A stretch of 64,000 nucleotides of DNA from an uncultured Paraburkholderia sp. (GCA_940747215.1 CALNWS010000020.1:1-64000), one strand, 5' to 3'; counted from the stretch's first letter, positions 8,911 to 19,360 are shown. Numbers and translations are program-made. Notes: generated by a model not told the origin, from the sequence alone.

Positions 8911-10202
8911 CGATCGACGCTTCCAGCGCCGCGGCCTGCGGCAGCACATGTTCCGCGTAGAACTGCGCGGCCGCAATCTTCGCGCCGTAGAACGACGAAT
9001 CTTCGTCGCGTTTGGCATTGGCCACGAGCAGCGCGCGCCATTTGCCAGGCCGCCCAGCATGATGCCCGCGAGCTCCAGATACGGCACGCTGCCCGCGAAC
9101 ACCGCATTCGGGTCGCTCTTCGTATTCTCCACGACAAAATCGACCACCTCGGTCAGGCCGCGCATGGTTGCGAGCATGCGGCGCACGTCGGGATGCTGGA
9201 TGATCGCGACAGACTGGTTGACCGAACCATCGACCGGTCGGCTTTGCACGCGGTCTTTCGCGTACGCCACGGCTTTCTGATACGCGCCGCCCTGCATGCC
9301 CACGGCAAAACGCGCTGCGTTCATCATGATGAACATGTATTCGAGGCCGCGATTCTCCTCGCCGATCAGATGACCGATCGCGCCGCCGTGATCGCCGAAT
9401 TGCAGCACGGCCGTCGGGCTCGCCTTGATGCCAAGCTTGTGTTCGATCGACACGCAATGCACGTCGTTACGCTCGCCGAGCGAACCGTCTTCGTTGATCA
9501 GAAATTTCGGCACGATGAAAAAAGCGAAATGCCTTTCACGCCTTCGGGAACATTCGGCGTGCGCGCCAGCACGAGATGAGCGATGTTCTTCGCCATGTCG
9601 TGCTCGCCCCACGTAATGAAAATTTTGGTGCCGAACAGTTTGAACGAACCGTCGCCCTGCGGCTCGGCGCGCGTGCGCACCAGCGCGAGATCGGAGCTGG
9701 CCTGCGGCTCGGTAAGATTCATCGTCCCGGTCCATTCACCGGAAATCAGCTTCGGCACGTAGGTTTGCTTTTGCGCTTCGCTGCCCGCGGTGAGCAGCGC
9801 CTCGATCGCGCCGTCAGTGAGGAGCGGGCACAAAGCGAACGACAGATTCGACGCGTTCAGCATTTCCACGCACGGCGTGCCGATCAGCTTCGGCAGGCCT
9901 AGCCTTCATAGTCGACCGGATGCTGCACGCCTTGCCAGCAACCTTCGCTGAACTGACGGAACGCGTCCTTGAAACCGGGCGTCGCGGTCACGACGCCGTC
10001 TTTCCACGTGCTCGGATTCTTGTCGCCCTCGACATTCAGCGGCGCCAGCACTTCGCCGCACAATTTCGCCGACTCCTTCGAGCACGGCCCGCGCCGTGTC
10101 GAGATTCGCGTCTTCGAAGCCTAGCAGCGTCGCGATATGGTCGAGGCCGGCCAGTTCTTTCATCACGAACAACATGTCCTTGATGGGTGCCGTATAGCTC
10201 AT
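8863..10202 (-). pseudogene. Acyl-CoA dehydrogenase (long, C-terminal-domain type), broken
   Basis: The start at 10202 gives MSYTAPIKDMLFVMKELAGL, the N-terminus of the roughly 595-residue acyl-CoA dehydrogenases. The frame shifts near 10070. A TAG in CTAGG (9898-9902) follows VDYEG. Then come VEMLNASNLSFALCPLLTDG, GTMNLTEPQASSDLALVRTR, FLINEDGSLGERNDVHCVSI and further shifted pieces to the C-terminus [14 protein letters not shown] at 8863, which looks like the genuine end. Such enzymes pass electrons to ETF; etfA and etfB follow just upstream on the same strand and are intact. At least four lesions make this copy dead. Confidence 0.9.
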
Positions 10203-10321
10203 TTCGGTTCTCCTCCTGTCTCGATATCTTGATGTAAAAAGGGTGCCGGACTTGATCGGTCCTGCGCCCTTCATGTGCTGCCAGGCGCCATTCACACGGC
10301 GCGACGATCTCGCCAGAGCTC

Positions 10322-11257
10322 TTAGCCGAGCTCTTTGACGAGCTCCGGCACGACCGTGAACAGATCGCCCACGAGGCCATAATCAGCGACGCTGAAAATC
10401 GGCGCCTCTTCGTCCTTGTTGATCGCGACGATGACCTTCGAGTCCTTCATGCCGGCCAGATGCTGGATCGCACCCGAGATGCCGACCGCCACATACAGTT
10501 GCGGCGCAACGATCTTGCCGGTCTGGCCGACCTGATAGTCGTTCGGCACGAAGCCCGCGTCCACCGCCGCACGCGATGCGCCCAACGCCGCGTTCAGCTT
10601 GTCCGCCAGCGGTTCGAGCACCTGCGTGTAGTTCTCGCCGTTGCCGAGACCACGGCCGCCCGAGACGATGATCTTCGCCGACGTGAGTTCCGGACGGCCT
10701 AGCTTCGTCACTTCACGGTTCACGAACTGCGAGATGCCGCTGTCGGCCGCTGCTTCGATTTTCTCGACCGATGCACTGCCGCCTTCGGCTGCAACTGCGT
10801 CGAAACCCGTCGTACGAACCGTGATGACCTTGATCGGGTCAGCCGATTGAACGGTTGCGATTGCGTTGCCGGCGTAGATCGGGCGCTCAAACGTGTCGGG
10901 CGAATCCACTGCCGTGATGCCGCTGATCTGCGCGACATCGAGCTTTGCGGCGATACGCGGCGTGATGTTCTTGCCGTAAGCCGTTGCCGGTGCGAGGATG
11001 TGCGAATAGTCCTTCGCAATGTTCAGCACCGTTGCCTCGACGTTTTCGGCGAGACCGGCTTCGAGTTGCGGCGCGTCGGCCAGCAGAACCTTCGACACAC
11101 CCGCGATTTTCGCTGCTGCGTCTGCTGCCACCTGTGCGTTGTGACCTGCCACCAGCACGTGCACGTCGTCACCAATTTTCTGCGCCGCTGCAATCGTGTT
11201 CAGCGTCGCGGCCTTGATCGACGCGTTGTCGTGTTCTGCAATTACCAGATTCGTCAT
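10322..11257 (-). CDS. etfA: Electron transfer flavoprotein, alpha subunit
   Basis: The 311-residue protein begins [20 protein letters not shown]. The C-terminal FAD-binding region is present: [53 protein letters not shown] and [20 protein letters not shown]. With EtfB it forms the FAD/AMP heterodimer that takes electrons from acyl-CoA and other dehydrogenases and gives them to ETF-ubiquinone oxidoreductase. It lies 62 bases after etfB. It is intact even though the neighbouring dehydrogenase has decayed, implying that other donors remain in the genome. Confidence 0.97.
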   Translation of the reverse strand: MTNLVIAEHDNASIKAATLNTIAAAQKIGDDVHVLVAGHNAQVAADAAAKIAGVSKVLLADAPQLEAGLAENVEATVLNIAKDYSHILAPATAYGKNITPRIAAKLDVAQISGITAVDSPDTFERPIYAGNAIATVQSADPIKVITVRTTGFDAVAAEGGSASVEKIEAAADSGISQFVNREVTKLGRPELTSAKIIVSGGRGLGNGENYTQVLEPLADKLNAALGASRAAVDAGFVPNDYQVGQTGKIVAPQLYVAVGISGAIQHLAGMKDSKVIVAINKDEEAPIFSVADYGLVGDLFTVVPELVKELG

Positions 11258-11319
11258 TTCTTCATTCTCCTGTCGACCAGCGTTAGCGCTTTAGCGCTTA
11301 TCTGGTCTCATCCTAGTGA

Positions 11320-12069
11320 TCACAGCACCTTGGCTTCGGTCTTCAACTTCTCGACCAGCGTCTTCACGTCCGGCACCTTCACACCGGCGGAGCGCTTCGG
11401 CGGCTCGGCGACTTTCAGCGTTTTCAGACGCGGCTTCACGTCGACGCCCAGATCTTCAGGCTTGATCGTTCCCAGCGGCTTTTTCTTGGCCTTCATGATG
11501 TTCGGCAGCGTGACGTAACGCGGCTCGTTCAGGCGCAGGTCCGTCGTGACGACAGCAGGCAACTTCAAAGACAGCGTCTCAGCACCGCCGTCCACTTCGC
11601 GCGACACGGTGGCTTTACCGTCGGCGACCACGACCTTCGACGCGAACGTTGCCTGCGGCAGGCCTGCCAGCGCAGCCAGCGTCTGGCCGGTCTGGTTCGA
11701 ATCGTCGTCGATAGCCTGTTTACCAAGAATGACCAGTTGCGGCCGTTCCTTGTCGACCAGCGCCTTCAGCAGCTTGGCGACTGCGAGCGGCTGCAGGTCT
11801 TCAGCGGATTCGATCAGGATGGCGCGGTCTGCGCCGATGGCGAGCGCCGTGCGCAGCGTTTCCTGCGACTGCGTAACGCCTGCCGACACGGCGATCACTT
11901 CCGTCGCCACGCCTGCTTCCTTCAGACGCACGGCTTCTTCAACCGCGATTTCGTCGAACGGATTCATGGACATCTTCACGTTCGCGATGTCGACGCCCGT
12001 GCCGTCCGACTTGACCCGGACTTTCACGTTGTAATCGACCACTCTCTTCACTGGCACTAGGATTTTCAT
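11320..12069 (-). CDS. etfB: Electron transfer flavoprotein, beta subunit
   Basis: I chose the ATG at 12069 ([20 protein letters not shown]), which matches the family; the open frame extends two codons further. The 249-residue protein has the AMP-binding fold with ETAVEEA-like [29 protein letters not shown] and the conserved [20 protein letters not shown] loop. It is the first gene of the etfBA pair. The second leucine codon pair includes CTA in CCTAG (12057-12061), where CCTGG would be expected in a GC-rich Burkholderia gene. Intact. Confidence 0.97.
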   Translation of the reverse strand: MKILVPVKRVVDYNVKVRVKSDGTGVDIANVKMSMNPFDEIAVEEAVRLKEAGVATEVIAVSAGVTQSQETLRTALAIGADRAILIESAEDLQPLAVAKLLKALVDKERPQLVILGKQAIDDDSNQTGQTLAALAGLPQATFASKVVVADGKATVSREVDGGAETLSLKLPAVVTTDLRLNEPRYVTLPNIMKAKKKPLGTIKPEDLGVDVKPRLKTLKVAEPPKRSAGVKVPDVKTLVEKLKTEAKVL

Positions 12070-12109
12070 GCACACGCTCCAAAGTTACGAATACGTCAAC
12101 CCGACGAAC

Positions 12110-12115
12110 ATTATA
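12110..12115 (-). promoter_or_regulatory. Possible -10 box for etfBA
   Basis: TATAAT on the minus strand (12115-12110) lies about 40 bases upstream of etfB. No convincing -35 hexamer is present at the usual spacing. Confidence 0.35.
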
Positions 12116-12221
12116 ACGACTGCCCTCATGGCAGCCCTGTCGCGGGTGCTCTAGCAGGAGGATAGCGCCCCTCTGCGGCGTGACGGCAATAACGAACGAT
12201 TGTTCCATTTTAACGTCGAAA

Positions 12222-12246
12222 AAACCCGGGCGACAACCCCGGGTTT
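12222..12246 (-). terminator. Rho-independent terminator downstream of metQ
   Basis: A perfect 9-bp stem, AAACCCGGG (12222-12230) with CCCGGGTTT (12238-12246), has a 7-base loop. On the minus strand it runs into six T, so it terminates leftward transcripts from the metNIQ region. Confidence 0.75.
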
Positions 12247-12375
12247 CCGACTTTCGACTCTAATTTTTCATTGCCGTCGTGATTCTTTCAAGCTTCGCCG
12301 GTTTCGGGCTGCATGGCAGGCGCTTTTCACAAGTGCTCTTAACGCCGTCCGTCACCTGCTCAGCACGTTTGCGCA

Positions 12376-13175
12376 TTACCACGCGGTGATAACGGAACCG
12401 CCAAACTTGCTCTAAATGGACTGCTTTACTTCCGGCGAATGGTACGCGGCAACCAGTTTGGCAACCCACGGCTTGTTCCGGTCGGCCTCGCGAATCGCGA
12501 TGATGTTCACGTACGGACCCTTCGGATCTTCGACTGCGATCGCGTGCGTCCTGCTTCGGCTTCAGGCCAGCTTCCATCGCGAAGTTCGTGTTGATCGCGG
12601 CGGCGTAGACGTCATTCAGCGAACGCGGAATCTGCGCCGCGTCCAGTTCCACGATCTTCAGCTTCTTCGGGTTCTCGGTGATGTCGAGCGGCGTGGCCTT
12701 CAGGCCCGCGTCGGCGCGCAGCTTCAGAAGACCCTGCTTCTGCAGCAGCAACAGTGCCCGGCCGCCGTTGGTCGGATCGTTCGGCACGGCGATTTTCGCG
12801 CCCGGCTGCAGTTCGGCGAGCGACTTTACTTTCTTCGAATAGATGCCCATCGGGTACGTAACCGTGTCGGCGATACGGATCAGCTTGTAGCCGCGGTCTT
12901 CACCTGCGCTTGCAGATACGGGTCATGCTGGTAGCTGTTCGCGTCCAGATCGCCGCGCGCGAGCGCCGCGTTCGGCTGCACGTAATCGGCAAATTCGACG
13001 ATCTTGATGTTCAGACCGTTCTTCGCCGCGACCGATTTCATCACTTCCACATGATCTGCGCGTGCGGACCGCCGGTGACACCGACCTTGATCGTGTCTTC
13101 GGCCTGAGCGGCCGTGGCGAACAGCGACGCGGCGCCAAGCGCGGCCACCAGCTTGAGAATAAAACGACGTTGCAT
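12376..13175 (-). pseudogene. metQ: Methionine ABC transporter binding protein MetQ, broken
   Basis: The start at 13175 (MQRRFILKLVAALGAASLFA, with AQAEDTIKVGVTGGPH) gives a signal peptide and the NlpA/MetQ N-terminus. After a shift come EVMKSVAAKNGLNIKIVEFA, ADYVQPNAALARGDLDANSY and QHDPYLQAQVK. A second shift gives TVTYPMGIYSKKVKSLAELQ, IAVPNDPTNGGRALLLLQKQ, IPRSLNDVYAAAINTNFAME. A third shift leads to a TAG near 12414 where the family has Gln, then SKFGGSVITAW and TAA at 12376. The periplasmic methionine receptor is lost. Confidence 0.9.
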
Positions 13176-13299
13176 AGTAAAGCTCTCCAGAACCTGATCG
13201 AAGCGCGCCCATCGACACCTCGCGCCCGGCCTGCGATGGCGGGCGCGACGATCCGGAAATGTTCCGGATACTTGCCGCTGGGTTCAGCGACTTCTGTTT

Positions 13300-14030
13300 T
13301 TATTTATGGCTCAAACGACGCACGAGCCAATCCCCGAACGACTGCACCAACTGCACAAACACAATAAGAATGACGACGACCGTCAGCATCACTTCCGGCA
13401 GGAAGCGCTGATAACCGTAGCGAATACCAAGGTCGCCTAGACCGCCGCCGCCAATCGCGCCGGCCATCGCCGAATAGCCGACCAGCGAGACGAACGTGAT
13501 CGTCAGCCCGGCAGCGATTCCGGCAGCAGCACCTTGAAGACGATCTGGCCGGTGGTCGCGCCCATCGCCTGGGCGACTTCGATCAGCCCGCGGTCCACTT
13601 CGCGCAACGCCGTTTCGACGAGACGCGCGATGAACGGCGCGGCGGCGATCGTGAGCGGCACCACGGCCGCGGCCGTGCCGATCGACGAACCCATGACGAG
13701 CCGCGTGAACGGAATCACGGCGACCAGCAGAATGATGAACGGCGTCGAACGCACGGCATTGACGATCACGCCCATCACGCGATTCACCGCGATGTTCTGC
13801 AGCACGCCATTGCGGTCCGTCAGGTACAGCAGGACGCCCAGCGGTAAACCGATCGCCGCGCCGACCAGTCCGGAAATGCCCACCATCACGAGCGTGCTCT
13901 TGCCCGCGCCGCTTCGGCCGATGATGCCGAACACCTCGCCTGCCGGAATCGACAGATTGACGTTGTGCAGCGCCTCGACCCAGCCCCGGGGTCCGGCAAA
14001 CCGCTGGGAAATGTTGCGTATTTCGATCAT
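13300..14030 (-). pseudogene. metN::metI deletion fusion (methionine ABC transporter)
   Basis: The frame starts at 14030 as MetN ([11 protein letters not shown]..., with the Walker A motif [11 protein letters not shown]). Immediately after it becomes Met[41 protein letters not shown] and the permease EAA-loop region [20 protein letters not shown]. About 47 MetN residues are therefore joined in frame to MetI lacking its N-terminus; some 300 MetN residues, including Walker B and the signature motif, are gone. A one-base deletion near 13506 shifts the frame before VSLVGYSAMAGAIGGGGLGD and the end SFGDWLVRRLSHK at 13300. With metQ also broken, methionine import by this system is lost. Confidence 0.9.
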
Positions 14031-14222
14031 TAAAAAACGAAACGGCGGAGTTCGCCGGCGAGCGTCATGCGCCCCCGACAGCCGGCCGCCGTTACTTTTA
14101 TTGGGATTTGAGGCCGTAATTCTACCGCAGGCACAACATTCAATTTTAGAATCATTTTATACATTTTAATAACTTTATAGAATTATAGGATTACCCGAAA
14201 GGCGGTGCCTGCTCGGGCAGCT

Positions 14223-15103
14223 ATGCTCGGCGGAACAAAAAACGAGATAAACGGCAACCACTTCAGGACGACGACGCCTTTATGGAGACAATCCGACCTA
14301 GCAACGTCCGGCCGATTTCCGGCGCGAGGAAAGGCGCCGCAGCGCGCCACAGTCGCGCTGGTGCACGGCCTCGCGGAACACGCGGGACGCTACGCCGCGC
14401 TCGCGGACCGGCTGAATTCGGCGGGAATCGAACTCGTCGCGATCGATCTCCGTAGCCACGGCGAAGCGCCGGGCAACCGCGCGTACGTCAACCGTTTCGA
14501 CGACTATCTGCTCCGACACACAGGCTTTGCTCGACGACGCCGTCCAGAGCTGTGCGCCGCTTTTCCTGATGGGCCACAGCATGGGCGGCGCCATCGCGGC
14601 GCTCTATGCAATCGAACGGTTGAGCGCGGGCGGACGTCGGCTCAACGAGCTGATTCTTTCGAGTCCGCGCTCGCGCCGGGCCGCGACGTGCCGCGCTGGA
14701 TGCTCGGCATGAGCCAGATCATCAGCCGCGTGTGGTCGAATTTCCCGGCAATGAAAATCGACGCGACGCTGCTGTCGCGGCTTCAGCCCGTTGTGAACGC
14801 CAACCTCAACGATCCGCTGGTTCATCACGGCGCGATTCCCGCTCGCACCGGCGCGGAATTGCTACGGGCGATGGGCGGATCGAACGCGGGCGCGGCGGCC
14901 TGCGCATGCCGACGCTCGTATTTCACGGCACCGAGGACAAGCTGACCGAGCCCAGCGGCAGCTGCGATTTCGGACAACACGTCGGCTCACCGGACAGGAC
15001 GCTTACGCTGCACGAAGGCAACTATCACGAGACGTTGAACGATATCGACCGCGATCGGGTGATCGCGGAACTGATCGCGTGGATCGAGACGCGGGCGAAG
15101 TGA
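14223..15103 (+). pseudogene. Alpha/beta hydrolase (monoacylglycerol lipase/lysophospholipase type), broken
   Basis: The first frame gives RATVALVHGLAEHAGRYAAL and GIELVAIDLRSHGEAPGNRA, the oxyanion-side motifs of this family. After shifts near 14510 and 14680 come APLFLMGHSMGGAIAALYAI (nucleophile serine in GHSMGG), APGRDVPRWMLGMSQIISRV and NDPLVHHGAIPARTGAELL. Another shift gives MPTLVFHGTEDKLTEP and a C-terminal YHETLNDIDRDRVIAELIAW with the catalytic His. The catalytic triad residues are all recognisable, but at least three frameshifts separate them. Confidence 0.85.
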
Positions 15104-15115
15104 TGCAGACGGAGT

Positions 15116-15920
15116 TCAGCGTTTCCAGCCGGGCGGCCGCTTTTCGATGAAAGCCTGCACGCCCTCCAAAGCGGAGTCGTCCATCATGTTGCACGCCATG
15201 GTCTGCCCGGCGAGCTGATATGCCGCTTCGATGCCAATTTCCAGTTGGCGATAGAAAAGCCCCTTGCCGGCGCTCACCGCTTGCACCGGTTTCGCGCAGA
15301 TGCTCTTCGCGAGGGGCGCGCGACTTCGGCGTCGAGCGCGTCTGCCGGAACCACGCGATTGACGAAACCCTACTACTTCGCCTGAGCGGCGTCGATGAAA
15401 TCGCCCGTCAGCAGCATTTCGAGCGCGGCCTTGCGGGACAGGTTGCGCGAAAGCGGCACGGAAGGCGTCGCGCAGAACAAACCCAGATTCACGCCGGACA
15501 CGGCGAAGCGCGAGGTGTCGGCGGCTACGGCGAGATCGCACATCGCGACCAGTTGACAACCCGCAGCCGTCGCGATGCCGTGTACCCGCGCGATCACCGG
15601 TTGCGGCAAACGCTGGATCGTCAGCATCAGCTTCGTGCAGCGGTTGAAGAGCGACTGGTAATACTCGAGAGACGGCGCGGCGCGCATTTCCTTCAGATCG
15701 TGACCCGCGCAGAAAACGTACGACCCGCACCGGCGATCACCACGACGCGCGCGTCCGATTTGCGGATTGCGTTCAGCGCCGTCTGCAACTCGTCGAGCAG
15801 CGCTTCGGAAAGCGCGTTGAAGGCGTCCGGCCGGTTCAGCGTGAAACGCACGACGCCCGGCACACCGTACGCGCCGTCTTCGAGTTCGACCAGGGAAAGG
15901 CTGCGTACGTCGGCGTTCAT
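15116..15920 (-). pseudogene. Enoyl-CoA hydratase/isomerase, broken
   Basis: The start at 15920 is MNADVRSLSLVELEDGAYGV, followed by VVRFTLNRPDAFNALSEALL. A shift leads to the crotonase motif FCAGHDLKEMRAAPSLEYYQ, then IARVHGIATAAGCQLVAMCD and DTSRFAVSGVNLGLFCATPS. At 15370-15375 two consecutive TAG codons interrupt DAAQAK-xx-GFVNRVVPA. After a further shift the C-terminus AYQLAGQTMACNMMDDSALE and GVQAFIEKRPPGWKR ends at 15116. Fatty-acid or amino-acid beta-oxidation would have been its pathway. Confidence 0.88.
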
Positions 15921-15940
15921 GCTTCACTCCTCATGGTTCG

Positions 15941-16861
15941 CTACTGCTTCTCGCTATCGACTGCGCTCGTTCGACGCGGCTGCTTCAGCCGAATAACTCT
16001 GTGCGCGACCATGCTGCGTCCGAGCGCGGACAGGTTATAGCCGCCTTCTAGACAACTCACGATCCGTCCGCGCGCATGTCGTTTTGCGACTTCGCGCATC
16101 TGATCGGTGATCCACGTGTAGTCGTCCTCGACGAGTCCCATGTTGCCGAGATCGTCTTCGCGATGCGCGTTGAAGCCGACGGAGATGAACAGCATTTCCG
16201 GCTTGAATTCGTGCAGACGCGGCAGCCACACCATGTCGACCGCCTCGCGCACCGCAATGCCTTTCGAGCGCGCTGGCATCGGCACATTGCACATGTTGGG
16301 TGCCTAGTTGTCTACGCCCGTGAACGGATAGAACGGATGCTGGAAGATGCTGCACATCAGCACGCGCGGGTCGCCCGAGAAAGCGGCCTCGGTACCGTTG
16401 CCGTGATGCACGTCGAGAGCGTGACGCGCGGCAATCGCGACGTTGTTGAAGAAGCAGAAGCCCATCGCGCGCACCGATTCGGCGTGGTGACCGGGCGGGC
16501 GCACGCTGCAGAACGCGTTGTCGTAACGGCCTTCGATCACCGCGTCCGTCGCGGCCACCGCCGCGCCCGCGGCGAGCAACGCAGCTTGCTAGGTGTGCGG
16601 ATTCATCGACGTGTCGGAGTCGATCTCGGCAAGCCCTTCTTCCGGCGAGCGGCTACGAATGTAATCGACGTGCGCCTGCGTGTGCACACGCAACAGCGAC
16701 GACTCTTCGGCGAGCGGCGGCGACTCGCGTTCGATCAGCGAGTCGATGCGGCTCGCGATCAGTTGATCTTCGATTGCCTGCAGCCGGGCCGGGCATTCGG
16801 GATGCCATTCGCCCATATCGTGCAGCAGACAATCGGCGTGGGAATAGAAGCCTGTTGCCAT
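15941..16861 (-). pseudogene. Histone-deacetylase-family (acetylpolyamine amidohydrolase-like) protein, two TAG stops
   Basis: One frame runs from 16861 (MATGFYSHADCLLHDMGEWH) to 15941, interrupted only by TAG at 16589-16591 (after MNPHT, where the family has Trp) and TAG at 16305-16307 (after PFTGVDN). Motifs include [32 protein letters not shown] and [12 protein letters not shown]. Compared with relatives, about a dozen residues are missing between ARHA and DVHHGNG (the VAVIDFD-type strand with a zinc-ligand Asp), an in-frame deletion. Even with readthrough, activity is doubtful. The C-terminus EGGYNLSALGRSM is normal. Confidence 0.85.
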
Positions 16862-17059
16862 GATTCTCTTCTGCCGCGCGGCGTTCTTAAAACGCGCGCG
16901 GCGTGTCTCCATCCAAGGGCGCGCGCCCTCGGCGCGCCAACATTGCCAAGTTACCACACGATGCAACGATGACGCCTTCGCGACAGATTTGCGAAGTGCG
17001 TCGGGTATACTGCCCCGAACCGATTTCCCACGTCTTCTCGCACCGCACCCTGACTCCCT

Positions 17060-18355
17060 ATGACCGTCAAGCTTGCTCTGTCTGCACGAAACCGGCTACG
17101 CATCACTCACGTAACGACCGTACTCTCCATTACATCGTGCATGTTCATGACAACCAGTCCGGCGCTCGCGCAGAGTACCGGCAGCGTCGGCAAGAAGCCG
17201 CCCGTGCTGCTCGTGCAAAGCCATCCGCAACCCGCGGTGCCGCAAGGCCAGACCTTCGAGGAAGAAATCATTCCGCAGCGCTATGCGCACAATGCGGATG
17301 TCGATGCGTTCGTCAACGACATGGTCGCGCGCTACGATTTCGACGAAGCTTCGCTGCACGCGCTTTTTGCCGGCGTGAGCTATTCGGCCACCGCGGTAAA
17401 GCTCGTCACGCCCTCGCCTTCGCCCTCCGTGAAGAACTGGCGCGTGTATCAGTCGCGTTTCCTCGATCAGGTGCGGATCAACGCGGGCGTGCGCTTCTGG
17501 CGCGCGAACCGCGACACGCTGCAACGCGCGTATGAGCAATATGGCGTGCCGCCGGAGGTGATCGTCGGCATTATCGGCGTGGAGACGATTTACGGCCGCT
17601 TCATGGGCAACTTCCACGTGCTGGATGCGCTTACCACGCTGAGCTTCGACTACCCGAACACGCCGAATCGCGCGGATCGCGAGAAGACGTTCCGCAAGAA
17701 TCTCGAAGACTACCTGGTGTGGACGCGCGATTCGCAGATCGACCCGACCACGGTGCTCGGTTCGTACACGTCGTGCGCGATCGGCATTCCGCAGTTCCTG
17801 CCGAGCAGCATCGTGCAGTACGCAGTGAGCTACGACGGCAACAAGCAGATCGACCTGCGCACGAGCCAGGCGGACGCGATCGGCAGCGTGGCGAACTATC
17901 TGCACCAGAACGGCTGGGAAAACGGCCGGCCGGTCGTGTGGAAAATCGGCACGGACATCGGCAGCCTGGGCGTCGCGCAGGCCGCCGCCGATGGTCAGCC
18001 GGAACCGCACTGGCCGTTGTCGCAATTGCTGCGCGCCGGGTTGCTGCTGAACAAGCCGGACGTGGACGTGGCGTCGGAAGCGGGTACACCGGTCACGTTG
18101 GTCGATCTGCCTTCGCCGGGACGCAGCACCGAATTCATGCTGGGCCTGAAAAATTTCTATGTGCTGACGCACTATAACCGCACCTTCTTCTACGCGCTCG
18201 TGGTGTATCAGTTGGGTCAGCTGGTCAAGGCGCAACTGCAGGCGAGCGATACGATCAATGCGCCTGCGAGTGGGAACGGCAGTGCCAACGGAGGTGTTAA
18301 TGGTGGTGTTAACGGTGGCGGCAACGCGGCTGCACCTGATGCGGCTTCGCAGTAA
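17060..18355 (+). CDS. mltB: Lytic murein transglycosylase B
   Basis: The 431-residue protein has an N-terminal signal region ending near ALAQSTG. The MltB/SLT fold shows VIVGIIGVETIYGRFMGNFH (catalytic Glu in VETIYG), TLSFDYPNTPNRADREKTFR and SYTSCAIGIPQFLPSSIVQY. It cleaves peptidoglycan glycan strands to 1,6-anhydromuropeptides in the periplasm. The tail has a glycine/asparagine-rich minisatellite (repeats of NGGVNGG) after residue 405. The gene is intact and ends just before a bidirectional terminator shared with cysM. Confidence 0.95.
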   Translation: MTVKLALSARNRLRITHVTTVLSITSCMFMTTSPALAQSTGSVGKKPPVLLVQSHPQPAVPQGQTFEEEIIPQRYAHNADVDAFVNDMVARYDFDEASLHALFAGVSYSATAVKLVTPSPSPSVKNWRVYQSRFLDQVRINAGVRFWRANRDTLQRAYEQYGVPPEVIVGIIGVETIYGRFMGNFHVLDALTTLSFDYPNTPNRADREKTFRKNLEDYLVWTRDSQIDPTTVLGSYTSCAIGIPQFLPSSIVQYAVSYDGNKQIDLRTSQADAIGSVANYLHQNGWENGRPVVWKIGTDIGSLGVAQAAADGQPEPHWPLSQLLRAGLLLNKPDVDVASEAGTPVTLVDLPSPGRSTEFMLGLKNFYVLTHYNRTFFYALVVYQLGQLVKAQLQASDTINAPASGNGSANGGVNGGVNGGGNAAAPDAASQ

Positions 18356-18398
18356 AAAAAATTCTGCAAGCTCAGCTCGATTCGATTATAGCACATGA

Positions 18399-18428
18399 AA
18401 AAAGGCGCCGGTTAAACCGGCGCTTTTT
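18399..18428. terminator. Bidirectional terminator between mltB and cysM
   Basis: GCGCCGGTT (18405-18413) pairs with AACCGGCGC (18415-18423), flanked by A6 on the left and T5 on the right. It can terminate both convergent genes. Confidence 0.8.
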
Positions 18429-18457
18429 ACTATGCACGCTGTGAAGCGGCGCTTCTA

Positions 18458-19360
18458 TCAGGCCGGGAAAACACCTGTCGACAGATAGCGGTCGCCGCGA
18501 TCGCAGACGATAAACACGATCGTCGCGTTCTCGACCTGACGCGCCACGCGCAGCGCAACTTCGCAGGCGCCGCCCGACGAGATGCCGGCGAAAATGCCTT
18601 CCATCGACGCGAGACGCCGCGCCGTTGCTTCCGCTGCGGCCTGGCTCACGTTCTCCACGCGATCCACACGACTGCGGTCGAAAATCTTCGGCAGATATGC
18701 TTCCGGCCATTTGCGGATGCCGGAAATGCGCGATCCTTCTTCCGGCTGCGCACCGATAATTTCGATCGTCTGGTTCTGTTCCTTCAGATACGTGGACACG
18801 CCCATGATGGTACCCGTGGTGCCCATCGACGAAACGAAGTGCGTGATGCGGCCTTCGGTATCGCGCCAGATTTCCGGGCCCGTGCCTTCAACGTGTGCCG
18901 CCGGGTTGTCCGGGTTCGCGAACTGGTCGAGGGTGATGCCCTTGCCTTCGCGCTGCATCTGCTCGGCGAGATTGCGCGCGTATTCCATGCCACCGGTAAC
19001 GGGCGTGAGAATGATCTGCGCGCCGTACGCGGCCATGCTCTGACGGCGCTCCACCGACAGATCTTCCGGCATGATCAGCACCATCTTGTAGCCGCGAACG
19101 GCCGCCGCCATGGCGAGCGCGATGCCCGTGTTGCCGCTGGTGGATTCGATGAGCGTGTCGCCCGGCTTGACGCGGCCGCGTGCTTCAGCCTTCTTGATCA
19201 TCGACAGCGCCGGCCGATCCTTCACCGAACCTGCCGGGTTGTTACCCTCGAGCTTCGCGAGGATCACGTTGTTGCGGGCGCGGATCTCGTCATCGGGGAG
19301 CCGGACGAGTTGCACGAGCGGCGTATTGCCGATCGTGTCTTCAATCGTTTTGTATGTCAT
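18458..19360 (-). CDS. cysM: Cysteine synthase B
   Basis: I chose the ATG at 19360 (MTYKTIEDTIGNTPLVQLVR); the frame extends upstream without homology. The 300-residue enzyme carries the PLP lysine in NNPAGSVKDRPALSMIKKAE, the substrate loop ESTSGNTGIALAMAAAVRG, and SSMGTTGTIMGVSTYLKE. The C-terminus is IFAGISSGGACEVALRVARQ to STGVFPA. CysM makes cysteine, or S-sulfocysteine, from O-acetylserine. It is intact, so sulfur assimilation into cysteine is kept although methionine uptake nearby is lost. Confidence 0.95.
   Translation of the reverse strand: MTYKTIEDTIGNTPLVQLVRLPDDEIRARNNVILAKLEGNNPAGSVKDRPALSMIKKAEARGRVKPGDTLIESTSGNTGIALAMAAAVRGYKMVLIMPEDLSVERRQSMAAYGAQIILTPVTGGMEYARNLAEQMQREGKGITLDQFANPDNPAAHVEGTGPEIWRDTEGRITHFVSSMGTTGTIMGVSTYLKEQNQTIEIIGAQPEEGSRISGIRKWPEAYLPKIFDRSRVDRVENVSQAAAEATARRLASMEGIFAGISSGGACEVALRVARQVENATIVFIVCDRGDRYLSTGVFPA

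Noticed and set aside
18255-18350. NGGVNGG repeats at the end of mltB as a mobile or CRISPR-like repeat
   Set aside because: It is a coding Gly/Asn minisatellite in frame at the protein C-terminus, with no spacer structure.
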